Below the pieces are notes generated by a model. The model was not told the DNA's origin and ran no database searches. It saw only the letters and a program-made list of their open reading frames with translations. From Mucilaginibacter sp. (GTDB lineage: Bacteria > Bacteroidota > Bacteroidia > Sphingobacteriales > Sphingobacteriaceae), in assembly GCA_030445275.1 (NCBI GenBank), contig JAUCSE010000104.1, positions 51,449 to 115,448 on the forward strand: 64,000 bases of DNA, written 5' to 3'. A program made the translations under genes and the position numbers. The number at the start of each line of letters is the position of its first letter. Positions within the stretch are counted from its first letter, which is position 1. This document shows, piece after piece, positions 1-10,900 of the stretch.

Positions 1-1328
1 TTATCCAATACCCAATAAGGGTTGTTTCTGGAATAACGATACAAGCGCTGCGTGCCGTCTGCATTTTCATAAGGCTGCAGGTTATATGATATAGGCGCTG
101 TAAAAATAGTCCATACGGGGCTTTCTAAAGCATAACCTTCAGGCATACGGGTATTTTGCGAGTTGGTATAATTCAACTGAAATGTTGTAGTTAAATTTGG
201 AAGAATCTGAGCGCTGTATTTGGCAAATACTGAGTTCCGCAGAAATTTGGTGGTTGGCACAGTACCCTCCTGATTGAAATTGGAATAAGATATATAATAG
301 TTAGAAGCAGCGCCCCCACCGTTTACACTAACCACATTATTATAAGTATGCCCGGTTTTAAAAAACAGATCAGACTGGTTATACTTTTTTGCAGGCTGAC
401 CGTTTATTTTTAAGGTATCCATTAAAGGTCCCCAGGAAGTACTGGTTTTCATATCATCACCATTATAATAAACACCACCTGTACCCAACGCGTATTTATC
501 CTGTATTTGCGGAAGCAAGGGATTCTCGAATGAGAAATCGGACGAAAAATTAATAGTAGGTTTTTTATTGGTGCTGCCTGTTTTAGTGGTGATAATGATT
601 ACCCCGTTTGCGCCTAACGAACCATATAGTGCGGTGGCCGCAGCTCCTTTTAAAACGTTGATACTTTCAATTATTGACGGATCAATGTCAGCAATCCTGC
701 TTGTACCAGGTCCTGAATTCAAATTACCTGTTTCGGTGTTATCAATCGGGATACCATCTACAACCATTAAAGCGTCGTTATTTCCGTAAAATGATGATGT
801 ACCACGAACAACAATACGCGTTGAACTACCGGGACTACCAGATGAGCTGGTGATCTGCACGCCCGATACTTTGCCGGCTATATCATTAACCAGGTTAGGG
901 TCTTTTCCTTGCACCAGGTCTGCACCTTTTACCTCCTGGCTGCTATAGGTTAGTACTCTTTTGTCCCGTTTTATACCAAGCGCGGTAACAACCACTTCGT
1001 TAAGGGTTTTATTGTCTTCGGCTAAAGCAATATGGAGTGTCGTTTCCTGGTTTATTTTAATTTCTTTTGTGGTATAACCAACAGCCGAAATAGTAAGTGT
1101 GGCCGGCCCTGTATAATCAAGGGTAAATAAACCATCAGCGTTGGTAATGGTACCTTTGGAAATGCCCTTAGCCGTTTTTATTCTAACAGATGCGCCGGGT
1201 ACTGATATACCTTTTTCATCTGCTACCTTTCCTTTTAATGCAATTGTTTGTGCGTAAGTGTTACAACAAAACACAACAACGCTTAATAAAGGTAGAATAA
1301 GCCTTTTGAGTAATCGTTTTAGTTTCAT
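1..1328 (-). CDS. SusC/RagA-type TonB-linked outer-membrane receptor (3' end outside window)
   Basis: Reading the minus strand from the ATG at 1326-1328 gives about 442 uninterrupted codons that run off the left edge. The order is a signal peptide (residues 1-24, ending in TYAQ), a carboxypeptidase-regulatory-like beta-sandwich (about 27-105), then the TonB plug, which opens with NEVVVTALGIKRDKR and contains GKVSGVQI, VVDGIPIDN and GANGVIIITT, all SusC-family signatures. The start of the barrel follows (DGTQRLYRYSRNNPYWVLD at the edge). The family imports oligosaccharides across the outer membrane with a SusD lipoprotein, which presumably lies to the left of the window. It is divergent from the GH146-like gene and shares a 351-bp regulatory gap with it. 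The product class is secure; the substrate is not visible. Confidence 0.93.
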   Translation of the reverse strand, partial: MKLKRLLKRLILPLLSVVVFCCNTYAQTIALKGKVADEKGISVPGASVRIKTAKGISKGTITNADGLFTLDYTGPATLTISAVGYTTKEIKINQETTLHIALAEDNKTLNEVVVTALGIKRDKRVLTYSSQEVKGADLVQGKDPNLVNDIAGKVSGVQITSSSGSPGSSTRIVVRGTSSFYGNNDALMVVDGIPIDNTETGNLNSGPGTSRIADIDPSIIESINVLKGAAATALYGSLGANGVIIITTKTGSTNKKPTINFSSDFSFENPLLPQIQDKYALGTGGVYYNGDDMKTSTSWGPLMDTLKINGQPAKKYNQSDLFFKTGHTYNNVVSVNGGGAASNYYISYSNFNQEGTVPTTKFLRNSVFAKYSAQILPNLTTTFQLNYTNSQNTRMPEGYALESPVWTIFTAPISYNLQPYENADGTQRLYRYSRNNPYWVLD

Positions 1329-1679
1329 AAATTAAGTTTTGGGGGTTAAAAATTCGTTTAATCAAGCCTGATACTTCAGATGATGTAAATTTATTTACCC
1401 CAACACTCACTTTTTTATCAAAAACTTGCCAATACCAACTATATATTAACACAATTATTAAAAAATAACCAATAAATTGTCATTATTACATTAAATAATT
1501 GGTTTTTTTATCAAAAACCACACTCAAACGTTAAATTTTGTTAAACAAACAGCTCATAAGTCTAAAAATTATGAAACCAGCTAAAATCCGGTTAACACCT
1601 GCAAATTATTACCAATAATTGTTACTTTAACACTCATAATTTTATAAACTGATTTTTATACTTACACATCACAAATACT
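1329..1679. promoter_or_regulatory. Divergent intergenic region between susC-like and GH146-like genes
   Basis: This AT-rich gap should hold both promoters. A palindrome GTAAAT-TT-ATTTAC lies at 1385-1398, and a perfect 15-bp direct repeat TTTTTTATCAAAAAC occurs at 1411-1425 and 1504-1518, 93 bp apart. TAATTTTA at about 1638-1645 resembles the Bacteroidota -7 box (TAnnTTTG) for the rightward gene. These are candidate operators only. No hairpin terminator was seen. Confidence 0.4.
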
Positions 1680-4052
1680 ATGTTGTTAATAAAGAAGTGG
1701 TTTAAATTGAATTTATGTCTTGTTACAGGTTTAATAGCGGCAAAAAGTGCCCAAGCCCAATCATATGTACCTGAATGGAATGATACCCGGATAAAAATAA
1801 AACCCCAAACCACCATCAAAGCCTACTCATTTGATCTGAAAGACGTTCAACTACTAGAGAGCCCCTTTAAAAAAGCAATGCAGGCTGATGCTGCTTATTT
1901 ATTATCAATTGAGCCTGATCGTTTGTTATCAGGATTCCGCTCCCATTCAGGTTTAAAGCCAAAAGCTAAAATTTACGGTGGCTGGGAATCATCGGGCCTG
2001 GCCGGTCATACACTGGGGCATTACTTATCAGCAATTTCCCTGCACTATGCATCAACCCGCGATCCTGAATTTTTAAAACGGGTAAACTACATAGTTCAAG
2101 AGCTTAATGAATGCCAGGTAGCACGTAAAACCGGTTATGTAGGTGCCATACCCAAAGAGGACACCGTATGGGCCGAAGTTGCCAAAGGCGATATCCGCTC
2201 AAGGGGCTTTGACTTAAATGGCGGCTGGTCGCCATGGTATACTGTACATAAGGTGATGGCAGGCCTTTTAGATGCCTATTTATACAGCCACAATACCCAG
2301 GCGCTTAAAATATGCGAAGGTATGGCCAACTGGACCGGCGAAACCATCAAAAATCTCAATGACGATCAATTGCAAAAAATGCTATTGTGCGAATATGGTG
2401 GCATGGCCGAAACCCTTATTAATCTATACGCTATAAATGGTAATACCAAATACCTGGAACTTTCCTATAAATTTTATGACAAACGTATATTAGATCCGCT
2501 TGCCGAAAAGCAGGATATATTGCCCGGCAAACATTCCAATACCCAGATACCCAAAATAATTGCCAGCGCCAGGAGGTATGAACTTAATGGTGATAAAAAA
2601 GATAAAGCGATCTCTGATTTTTTCTGGGAAACCATTATCAGCAATCACTCTTACGCAACCGGTGGCAATAGTAATTACGAATACCTTAGCGAGCCCCGTA
2701 AGCTGAATGATAAGCTTACTGAAAACACCACCGAAACCTGCAATACCTATAATATGCTTAAGCTCACCCGTCATTTGTTTGCCGTTGAGCCATCGGCAAT
2801 GTTGATGGATTATTACGAAAAGGCGTTATATAACCATATCCTGGCTTCGCAAAACCACGATGATGGCATGATGTGCTATTTTGTTCCTTTAAGAATGGGC
2901 GGCAAAAAAGAGTATAGCAACCCATTTGATACCTTTACCTGCTGTGTAGGCTCGGGCATGGAAAATCATGTTAAGTATAACGAAAGCATTTATTTCAGGG
3001 GCGCAGATGGCAGCTTGTATATTAACCTGTTTATTCCATCTGTATTAAACTGGGTCGAAAAAGGTGTGAGCATCAAACAGGAAAGCAATTTACCTGCCGC
3101 TGATCATATTACTTTTACTGTAAGCACCGCAAAGTCGGCTACATTTGCCATCCGCATACGCAAACCTAAGTGGACCAACAATGCCAGCATCAGCATCAAC
3201 GGGAAAAAACAAGAAGTTACTGCCGATGAGCAAGGTTATTTGGTTTTAAACCGTAAATGGAAAAACAACGATAAGATAGAATTCACTACTCCAGAGAATA
3301 TTTATACCGAAGCCATGCCTGATAATGCCAATAGGCGCGCCATATTCTACGGCCCGGTGTTATTGGCAGGTATTTTAGGCAATACAGAGCCCGATCCGCT
3401 TAAAGGTGTACCTGTTTTTGTTACTAATGAAACCGATCCTAACCAATGGCTTCAAATGGTTGATAAAAGTCAGCTTGATTTCCGCACGGTGAATATTTCA
3501 AAACCCGAGGAAGTTAAACTGATACCGTTTAATCAAACCAAAAATGAATACTATTCTGTTTACTGGGATGTATTTACACCCGAGACATGGGCCGTACAGC
3601 AAAAAGCGTACGATGAGCAGAGGAAAAAACAACAGGAACTGGAAGAACGTACCATGGATATATTGCGCATAGGCGAAATGCAGCCAGAACGTGATCATAA
3701 TTTTAGTGGCGAAAATGCCATTACCGGCGAGGATCATCAAAAAAAATGGAGATCGACTGAGAACGGAGGGTATCTCTTATATGAAATGAAGGTTGATGCC
3801 AATGCGCAAAACACCCTGATCAATACCTATTGGGGAATGGATAACCGGGGGCGGACCTTTGACATACTGGTTGATGGTGTAAAGCTTGCCACCGAGGATC
3901 TGAATCAATATAAGGAAAGCCGTTTTTATGATATCAACTACGTTATTCCTATTGAACTTACTAAAGGCAAGCAAAAAATAACCATTAAGTTACTACCAAA
4001 AAAAGATAACAGCGCAGGTCCCGTTTACGGCAGCCGCATGGTAAAAAATTAA
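1680..4052 (+). CDS. GH146/GH127-superfamily beta-L-arabinofuranosidase (DUF1680)
   Basis: A 790-residue exported enzyme with a signal peptide ending near QAQ (residue 27). The catalytic (alpha/alpha)6 barrel carries GGWES, AGHTLGHYLSA, TVHKVMAGLLDAY, CEYGGMAETL and GKHSNTQIP, the GH146-like signature set. Family knowledge: in the related GH127 HypBA1 a Zn ion is held by Glu338, Cys340, Cys417 and Cys418, with Cys417 as nucleophile. The matching residues here are E352, C354, C421 and C422, so the site looks intact. It probably removes terminal beta-L-Araf from plant glycans in the periplasm. It lies 29 bp ahead of a second DUF1680 enzyme, so the two are likely co-transcribed. The C-terminal 150 residues form an added beta-rich region. 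GH146 is favoured over GH127 by motif style. Confidence 0.9.
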   Translation: MLLIKKWFKLNLCLVTGLIAAKSAQAQSYVPEWNDTRIKIKPQTTIKAYSFDLKDVQLLESPFKKAMQADAAYLLSIEPDRLLSGFRSHSGLKPKAKIYGGWESSGLAGHTLGHYLSAISLHYASTRDPEFLKRVNYIVQELNECQVARKTGYVGAIPKEDTVWAEVAKGDIRSRGFDLNGGWSPWYTVHKVMAGLLDAYLYSHNTQALKICEGMANWTGETIKNLNDDQLQKMLLCEYGGMAETLINLYAINGNTKYLELSYKFYDKRILDPLAEKQDILPGKHSNTQIPKIIASARRYELNGDKKDKAISDFFWETIISNHSYATGGNSNYEYLSEPRKLNDKLTENTTETCNTYNMLKLTRHLFAVEPSAMLMDYYEKALYNHILASQNHDDGMMCYFVPLRMGGKKEYSNPFDTFTCCVGSGMENHVKYNESIYFRGADGSLYINLFIPSVLNWVEKGVSIKQESNLPAADHITFTVSTAKSATFAIRIRKPKWTNNASISINGKKQEVTADEQGYLVLNRKWKNNDKIEFTTPENIYTEAMPDNANRRAIFYGPVLLAGILGNTEPDPLKGVPVFVTNETDPNQWLQMVDKSQLDFRTVNISKPEEVKLIPFNQTKNEYYSVYWDVFTPETWAVQQKAYDEQRKKQQELEERTMDILRIGEMQPERDHNFSGENAITGEDHQKKWRSTENGGYLLYEMKVDANAQNTLINTYWGMDNRGRTFDILVDGVKLATEDLNQYKESRFYDINYVIPIELTKGKQKITIKLLPKKDNSAGPVYGSRMVKN

Positions 4053-4081
4053 ATTAATAACTCCGGAAAGAAATTAAGATC

Positions 4082-6484
4082 ATGATCAATAAAAGGAAAG
4101 CAGTATGTGTACTATCACTAACCATGATAGGATTTATAAATCAGGCACTTTCGCAGCAAAAGGATTACCCCATACAGCCTGTTGCTTTTACCAGTGTGCA
4201 TGTGAACGACAATTTCTGGCGGCCCAAAATGGAGGTTAATGCCAATGTCACCATTCCCTATGTGCTTGCCCAATGCAAGGCAAATGGGCGCATGGATAAC
4301 TTTTTAAGGGCCAGCAAAAAATTGGATGGAGATAAACTGAGCGAATTTCCGTTTGATGATACTGATGTTTACAAAGCTATTGAGGGGGCATCATATTCGA
4401 TGCAAAACAAAGCCAACCCTAAACTGGACAGGTATATTGATACCCTGATCAGCATTATAGGTGCTGCGCAGGAGCCCGATGGTTACCTATACACCTTCCG
4501 TACGGTGCATGCCAAAAAATCACATGAATGGATAGGCTCCAAACGCTGGGTAAACGAAGAAATTCTGAGCCATGAGCTGTATGATTGTGGACATCTATAT
4601 GAGGCTGCCGTGGCCCATTATCAAGCTACAGGTAAACGCACTTTACTTAACATTGCTATAAAAAACGCAGACCTGCTGGTTAAAACTTTTGGGCCGGGTA
4701 AACTGGAGGAGTATCCCGGTCACCAGATTGTAGAGATCGGTTTATCAAAAATGTACCGGGTTACCGGCAACAAACAATACCTTGATCTGGCCAAATTTTT
4801 CCTGGATGTTCGTGGGCCCAAAGGCGACTCCTATAATCAGGCTAATAAAAAAGTAGTTGATCAGCATGAAGCAGAAGGGCATGCGGTAAGGGCAGCTTAC
4901 ATGTACACTGGCATGGCAGATATTGCCGCCTTAACTGGCGATACCAAGTATTTGACCGCCATTGATGATATATGGGGCGATGTGGTCAACAAAAAACTCT
5001 ACATCACAGGTGGTATAGGTGCTACCGGTAATGGCGAAGCTTTTGGCGATGCTTATCAACTGCCAAACATGTCGGCCTATGCAGAAACCTGTGCGGCTAT
5101 TGGCAACGTTTACTGGAACAACCGGATGTTTTTGCTGCATGGCGATTCAAAATATATTGATGTTTTAGAACGGACGCTTTACAATGGCCTGTTATCCGGC
5201 GTTTCCTTAAGCGGCGATCGCTTCTTTTATCCCAACCCACTTGCTTCCATGTTTCAGCACCAGCGCAGCGCATGGATCAGCTGTGCCTGCTGCATCAGTA
5301 ACATGACCCGCTTTTTACCATCGTTACCAGGGTATGTTTACGCCAAAAACAAAAACGACCTGTACGTTAACCTGTTCATGAGCAACACGAGCAATATTAA
5401 ACTTACCGCGGGTAACGTAAACATTGTTCAAGCAACAGATTACCCGTGGAAAGGCAAAATTGATATTACTGTTAATCCTGATAAAACCACGCCATTTACT
5501 TTAAGGATCCGTATCCCGGGCTGGGCAAAGCAGCAACCTGTTCCCGGCGATTTATACACTTTTATGGATAAAAAGCCATTACCGGTAATTTTATCAATAA
5601 ACGGACAGGCAACATCGTTTGTAAACGAAAAAGGCTATGCCGTATTAAAACGCACCTGGAAAAAAGGAGATAAGGTTACGCTGATACTGCCAATGGAAAC
5701 AGAGAAAGTATTGGCCAATCAGCAAGTGAAAGATGATAGGGACCGTTTTGCGTTTGAACGCGGCCCCATTGTATATTGTCTTGAGGGACCAGATAATAAA
5801 GACAGCCTGGTACAAAATATCATGATCGATAAAAACGCGATTGCTAATGCCAACTACCAGGCCGATCTGTTAAATGGTGTTGATGTAATAAGCGCCGAAG
5901 GTAAAAGCACCAAAAGACAGTTAAACAGCAGCAACCTGATTGAAACCAACCAGCAAGTAAAGGCTATCCCCTACTATGCCTGGGCCAATCGCGGGCCAAG
6001 CGAAATGACTGTATGGATACCTTATGAAGCTTCGGCAGCAAGGCCTAAACCTGCACCAACCATAGCAAGCACCAGCAAAGTTTCGTCGTCCTTAAAAAAC
6101 ATAAGGATGTATAACGCCATAAAAGATCAATATGAACCAGCAGACTCCAAGGATACCAACTACCCATACCTACACTGGTGGCCTGCAAAAAACGTAAGCG
6201 AATATGTTCAGTATGATTTTGATGCCACGCACACTGTTAGCGAATCAAAGGTTTACTGGTTTGATGATGGACCATGGGGTGGTTGCCGCATACCGGCATC
6301 ATACAAAATACTTTACAAAAAAGATGGTGAATGGGTACCCGTAAAAAACACTACGCCATACACCATCAGTAAGGATAATTTCAATACAGTAACTTTTGAA
6401 CCGGTTAACACTACAGCGCTACGGATGGAAATTCAATTACCGGTTGATAATTCCTCGGGCATACATGAGTGGGCTGTTAAATAA
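4082..6484 (+). CDS. GH127 beta-L-arabinofuranosidase with C-terminal carbohydrate-binding-like domain
   Basis: An 800-residue secreted enzyme with a signal peptide ending at ALSQ. The N-terminal TSVHVNDNFWRPKM, GAAQEPDGYLYT and CGHLYEAAVAHY blocks and the AYAETCAAIG and SCACC motifs identify GH127 (DUF1680). The presumed Zn/nucleophile set is E335, C337, C403 and C404, matching the E-x-C and C-C pattern of HypBA1. Residues about 670-800 (from SSSLKNIRMYNAIKDQ to SGIHEWAVK) resemble an F5/8 type C (discoidin-like) beta-sandwich and may bind sugar. It follows the GH146-like gene closely, and the two probably split different beta-L-Araf linkages. A hairpin terminator follows the stop codon. Confidence 0.9.
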   Translation: MINKRKAVCVLSLTMIGFINQALSQQKDYPIQPVAFTSVHVNDNFWRPKMEVNANVTIPYVLAQCKANGRMDNFLRASKKLDGDKLSEFPFDDTDVYKAIEGASYSMQNKANPKLDRYIDTLISIIGAAQEPDGYLYTFRTVHAKKSHEWIGSKRWVNEEILSHELYDCGHLYEAAVAHYQATGKRTLLNIAIKNADLLVKTFGPGKLEEYPGHQIVEIGLSKMYRVTGNKQYLDLAKFFLDVRGPKGDSYNQANKKVVDQHEAEGHAVRAAYMYTGMADIAALTGDTKYLTAIDDIWGDVVNKKLYITGGIGATGNGEAFGDAYQLPNMSAYAETCAAIGNVYWNNRMFLLHGDSKYIDVLERTLYNGLLSGVSLSGDRFFYPNPLASMFQHQRSAWISCACCISNMTRFLPSLPGYVYAKNKNDLYVNLFMSNTSNIKLTAGNVNIVQATDYPWKGKIDITVNPDKTTPFTLRIRIPGWAKQQPVPGDLYTFMDKKPLPVILSINGQATSFVNEKGYAVLKRTWKKGDKVTLILPMETEKVLANQQVKDDRDRFAFERGPIVYCLEGPDNKDSLVQNIMIDKNAIANANYQADLLNGVDVISAEGKSTKRQLNSSNLIETNQQVKAIPYYAWANRGPSEMTVWIPYEASAARPKPAPTIASTSKVSSSLKNIRMYNAIKDQYEPADSKDTNYPYLHWWPAKNVSEYVQYDFDATHTVSESKVYWFDDGPWGGCRIPASYKILYKKDGEWVPVKNTTPYTISKDNFNTVTFEPVNTTALRMEIQLPVDNSSGIHEWAVK

Positions 6485-6486
6485 TA

Positions 6487-6523
6487 TTTTAGGGCTGACG
6501 GCGATGAAGTGTTAGCCCTAAAA
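6487..6523. terminator. Bidirectional hairpin terminator between convergent genes
   Basis: Perfect 10-bp arms TTTTAGGGCT (6487-6496) and AGCCCTAAAA (6514-6523) flank a 17-nt loop. The A/T-rich outer ends provide a U-tract in both directions. It fills nearly the whole gap between the GH127 gene and the convergent LacI gene. Confidence 0.85.
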
Positions 6524-7528
6524 TTAAACTGCCGTAGACTCTCTTTTTATTAAAACAGACTTTAACACCCGTGTTTCATTAGGTTCGAAACACTTTTTAT
6601 CGAATATTTTAAACAGGATACCGGCTGCCTCACTTCCTATTTCAAATGCTGGCTGTGTAATGGTGGTGAGTGATGGATTTAAAAGAGGTGCGCAATCCAG
6701 ATTCGAAAAACTGATAATCTTTATATCTCGGGGTATATTTAAATTTAACTCCCGGCATGCATAATAGCAGGGAAAAGCCAGCTCTTCAATCGACGAAAGT
6801 ATGCCATCTGGCTTATTGTTCGCCAGTAAGTTTTTAATCAAGGCATAGTTTTGGTTGCTATCTACCGTACTGGTAACCAAAAGATTTTTATTAAAAGGGA
6901 TGCCGTTATCCTTTAATGCAGTCAAATAACCGTTTAACCTTTTTTCGCCGGTAGATAGATTATGTAAAGCCAACAGGTAAGCTATTTTTTTACAGCCCGC
7001 TTCAATTAAATGCTGAACCGCCTGATATGAACTTTCATAATCATCGGTTATAATTTTAACTCCTTCAATATCCTCATAAACCCTGTCAAAAAAAACTACA
7101 GGAATACTCTGTGAAGCCTCAATAAGATGCTGTTTATTATTCGTTTCGCCTGATGTTGATATCAGTATACCATCAACCCTGCCACTTAAAAGCTTAAGTG
7201 TAAAGGCAATTTCGGTTTCGCTGTTTTCATGGGTCTGGTAAATTAACACATGATAATCCCGCTTTCTGGCAATTTCTTCTATCCCGTTAATAGCCAATGA
7301 AAAAAAATGATTAGCCACTTCGGGAACAATTACGGCAATAGTTTTACTTTTTTGATTGCGCAAATTACTTGCAAATGGATTTGGCTCATAGTTTAAGCTT
7401 TTTGCCAGTTCCAACACCCTTCTTTTAGTTTCACTACTTATCTGATAGTTATCCGTTAAAGCCCTTGAAACCGTAGCTGTTGACAGATTCAGTTCCTGGG
7501 CAAGTTTTTTGATGTTGATATTACTCAT
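6524..7528 (-). CDS. LacI/GalR-family transcriptional regulator
   Basis: A 334-residue protein with the LacI helix-turn-helix at residues 3-25 (INIKKLAQELNLSTATVSRAL), the hinge segment NPFASNLRNQKSKTIAV, and a periplasmic-binding-protein-like effector domain (about 60-330; IAVIVPEVANHFF, GRVDGILIS, VVFFDRVYE). It probably senses a sugar or sugar phosphate and controls the adjacent glycan genes. It is divergent from the SusC gene at 7926, and a candidate operator lies 47 bp upstream of its own start. The length is normal for the family. Confidence 0.92.
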   Translation of the reverse strand: MSNINIKKLAQELNLSTATVSRALTDNYQISSETKRRVLELAKSLNYEPNPFASNLRNQKSKTIAVIVPEVANHFFSLAINGIEEIARKRDYHVLIYQTHENSETEIAFTLKLLSGRVDGILISTSGETNNKQHLIEASQSIPVVFFDRVYEDIEGVKIITDDYESSYQAVQHLIEAGCKKIAYLLALHNLSTGEKRLNGYLTALKDNGIPFNKNLLVTSTVDSNQNYALIKNLLANNKPDGILSSIEELAFPCYYACRELNLNIPRDIKIISFSNLDCAPLLNPSLTTITQPAFEIGSEAAGILFKIFDKKCFEPNETRVLKSVLIKRESTAV

Positions 7529-7925
7529 AAAGCTATGTAAAACCAGATTTTAATGAACATTCAAAAATTAGTGTTGTAATCGTTTGCGTAAATAAATAAT
7601 GGGAATTATAAAAATTCGCCTTAAAAATTCTACACTTTTAATCGCCGATTTGTGGTTATTACCTGCCAAATACAAATCATAATTATAAACTATAAAAGAG
7701 TAACAATAAAAGTTGCTGCCCTGTTAAAAACAGTTTTTTATTTCAATTAGTATCATTCTTTTATTAGCATGATGATAAATTTGGTCGAAAATTTAAGTGT
7801 TCAAATAACACAAATTAACAAACGTAAAAATAGCTAATTTATGATAGATACCTGACAAATAAAATCAACAATTTAAGTGTCAAACAAACACAAAACCAAT
7901 TAATTTAAAACAATAATTACCAATC
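7529..7925. promoter_or_regulatory. LacI/SusC divergent regulatory region with candidate operator and -7 box
   Basis: At 7575-7588, TGTAATCGTTTGCG is an imperfect palindrome centred on CG and matches 11 of 14 positions of the LacI/CcpA-type pattern TGTAAACGTTTACA (my comparison), so it is a plausible autoregulatory operator. At 7776-7783, TAAATTTG fits the Bacteroidota -7 box TAnnTTTG exactly and would place the SusC transcript start near 7790. No convincing -33 element was found. Confidence 0.5.
7790..7895 (+). repeat. Two direct repeats with internal dyads upstream of susC
   Basis: AATTTAAGTGT followed by tCAAATAACACAAA lies at 7790-7814, and the same AATTTAAGTGT followed by CAAACAAACACAAAA at 7870-7895, exactly 80 bp apart. 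Each unit has a small dyad (GTGTT/AACAC in the first, GTGT/ACAC in the second). If the -7 box at 7776 is used, both lie in the 5' untranslated leader of the SusC mRNA. They may bind a regulator or act as RNA. Confidence 0.5.
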
Positions 7926-10900
7926 ATGATTACAAACAGACCAAAACAATTATGGAGGAAAGCCCGGCCGGGTATAGTACTCATGTTGCTGTTATTTATT
8001 TCAACTTACAGCAATGCACAAACCACCAGCACCATCAAAGGAGTGGTTAAAGATGCCAAAGGCGAACCTTTGCCGGGGGTAACTATACTGGTAAAAGGCA
8101 CAGATCAATCTACAGCTGCGGCGGTTAATGGATCCTTTACCATCCGTGCCGCCAAAGGCAGTGTACTGCAATTTCGTTTTATAGGATTTGATCAAAAAGA
8201 GGTAATCGTTGGCGATGAAAGCAACATCACGGTAACCCTTGCCGAAAACCAAAGATCTTTAAATGAAGTGGTTGTAGTAGGTTACGGTACTACTACAAAA
8301 AAAGAACTGACCAGCGCTATTACAACCGTTAAAGCCGAGCAATTTAACGCGGGCGTTGTATCAACACCTGCCGATCTGTTGGAAGGTAAGGTAGCCGGTT
8401 TAAATATTACCAACGATGGTAACCCGAACGGAACCGCAACGGTTACACTCCGCGGTCCGTCAACCGTACGTCCTGCAGGTTCAGCGGCCTTTTATGTAAT
8501 TGACGGTGTACCTGATGCCGATTTTAAATTGCTTGCACCAGCAGATATTGCCTCAATTGATGTATTGAAGGATGCCTCTGCCGCTGCTATTTATGGTACC
8601 AGGGCTACTAATGGGGTAATTATTGTTACCACAAAAAAAGCCAAACCGGGGCAGCTAAGAATGACCTATGATGCTTATGCATCAATGGACAAGATATCCA
8701 ACTCGTTTAAAGTAGCCAGCGCCGATCAGCTAAGGGCTTATGTTAAAGCCAACGGACAAAGTTTTACACCGGCTAATGATAACGGAGGTAATACCGACTG
8801 GCAAAAAGCAGTGGAACGCAGCAGTGGTTTTTCCCAGAACCATAACCTTTCATTTGGCGGTGGTACAGATAAAACAGTTTATGGCGGAAGTTTAAACTAC
8901 CTGGATAATCAGGGAATTGTAAAGACCAGCGATTTAAAGCGTGTTATAGGCAGGCTCAATGTATCGCAAAAAACATTAAATGATAAATTAAAGCTTGACT
9001 TTTCTGTAAGCAACTCAGTAACCAATTCAGGTTTGCTGGTGAACGATATTCCGTTGACAACAGCAAATGGCCAAAGTCCGGGATTGTTTAAATCAATAGT
9101 GCAATATTTACCAACCCGTACAATTTATAATGCCGATGGTACATTGTATAATGACCCTACTTTAAAATTGGGTTATAACCCGGTAGGCTTGATCACCAAT
9201 GATACCTATCAACAAAAAATTAATCTTTTATTGGCTAATACCAAAGCCGAACTACAATTGCCATTTGGTTTATTGTATAATTTGAACCTGGCCTATCAGA
9301 GCAGGACCACCAATAACAACACCTATTATGATTCTGCTTCAGAACTGGCACCAAACCTCGGTGGAAAAGCTATACGCTCAACCTATGAGGATACCAAAAA
9401 GGTATTTGAAAACTATTTATCCTATGCCCATAACTGGAACAATAAGCATGATTTTAAGGCTTTGTTTGGTTATTCGTATGATGAAACTACGGTAGGCAAT
9501 GGTTTTCAATCAGCTGCACAGGGTTTTCCGTCTGATGCAACCAGCTATTATAACCTGGGTTTAGGTAGCCAGACCGGCCTTAGCTCAGATCTTGGCAATA
9601 CAACCACATCATTTAATACACTACGTTTAATATCATTTTACTCACGCTTAAACTACAGTTATTTAGGCAAGTATATTTTACAGGCTTCTATACGTCGCGA
9701 TGGTTCAAACGCGTTCGGTACCAATAACCGCTGGGGGTATTTTCCAGCAGCTTCAGCAGCATGGCGCGTTATTGACGAATCGTTTATGAAATCACAAAAC
9801 TTGATTGATGATCTGAAACTTCGTGTAGGTTATGGGCAAACAGGTAATGCATTAGGATTCAATCCTTACACACCGCAAACATTATATGGTACAACAGGCT
9901 ACTTTTATTATAATGGGGCTTATACTAGTGCCGTTGGCATAACCCAAAACCCAAATCCCGATTTAAAGTGGGAAGCCACAGCTACCTTAAATGGTGGTAT
10001 CGATTTTTCAATACTTAAAGGACGATTAAGTGGATCAGTTGATGTTTACAATAAAAAAACAACCAACATGATCTTTGATATTCCTGTTTCTACGATCAAT
10101 AATTTTGTGAACATTACTACGGCCAACGTGGGTAGCATGAGCAATAAAGGGGTGGAGATAGCTTTAAACGGATCGCCTATAAAAACAAGAGATTTCACCT
10201 GGAGCAGCTATGGAAATATTGCCTTTAATAAAAACAGGATCACCTCAATGGGTGCTAACCTTTCAAAAATTTATGTGGGTGACCCGGAAGGCCCGGGACA
10301 GAGCGGTATCAAAGTTTCAATCATTGAAGCCGGGTACCCACTTGGTGAGTTTTATACGTTGAAATATCTCGGGCGCACTAACGGCGTATCAACTTTTCTG
10401 GGTGCCAATGGCCAGCCCACTACTACGCCAACAAGTGCCGATCAAACCTATGCTGGCAACGCGCAGCCAACTTATACCTTTGGTTGGGGTAACGATTTTA
10501 CTTATAAAAAATTCAGCCTGAATTTCTTTTTCCGTGGTCAGGGGGGTAATAAAATCATGAATGCCTCGCTGGCAAGCTTCAATCAGCCTACACAAGCTTC
10601 GGCACATGGCGTACCGGTGTTAACATTGAGCGAACCTGCTAATGATGTAAATGCGAATTTATATTCAACCCGTTACCTGGAGAGCGGCACTTTTGTTAGA
10701 TTAAGTAACGCTACTTTGTCATACAAAACTAAAATCCAGGGCAACTATATACATGGGTTGCGTTTATATGTTACCGGTACCAACCTGTTTATTATTACCA
10801 AGTATAAGGGCGTTGACCCTGAGTTGAACCTGAGCCTGAATAACCAGGCCAGCGGTCAATTTATAGGAGTTGATAGCAATAACTTTTATCCCAAAACACG

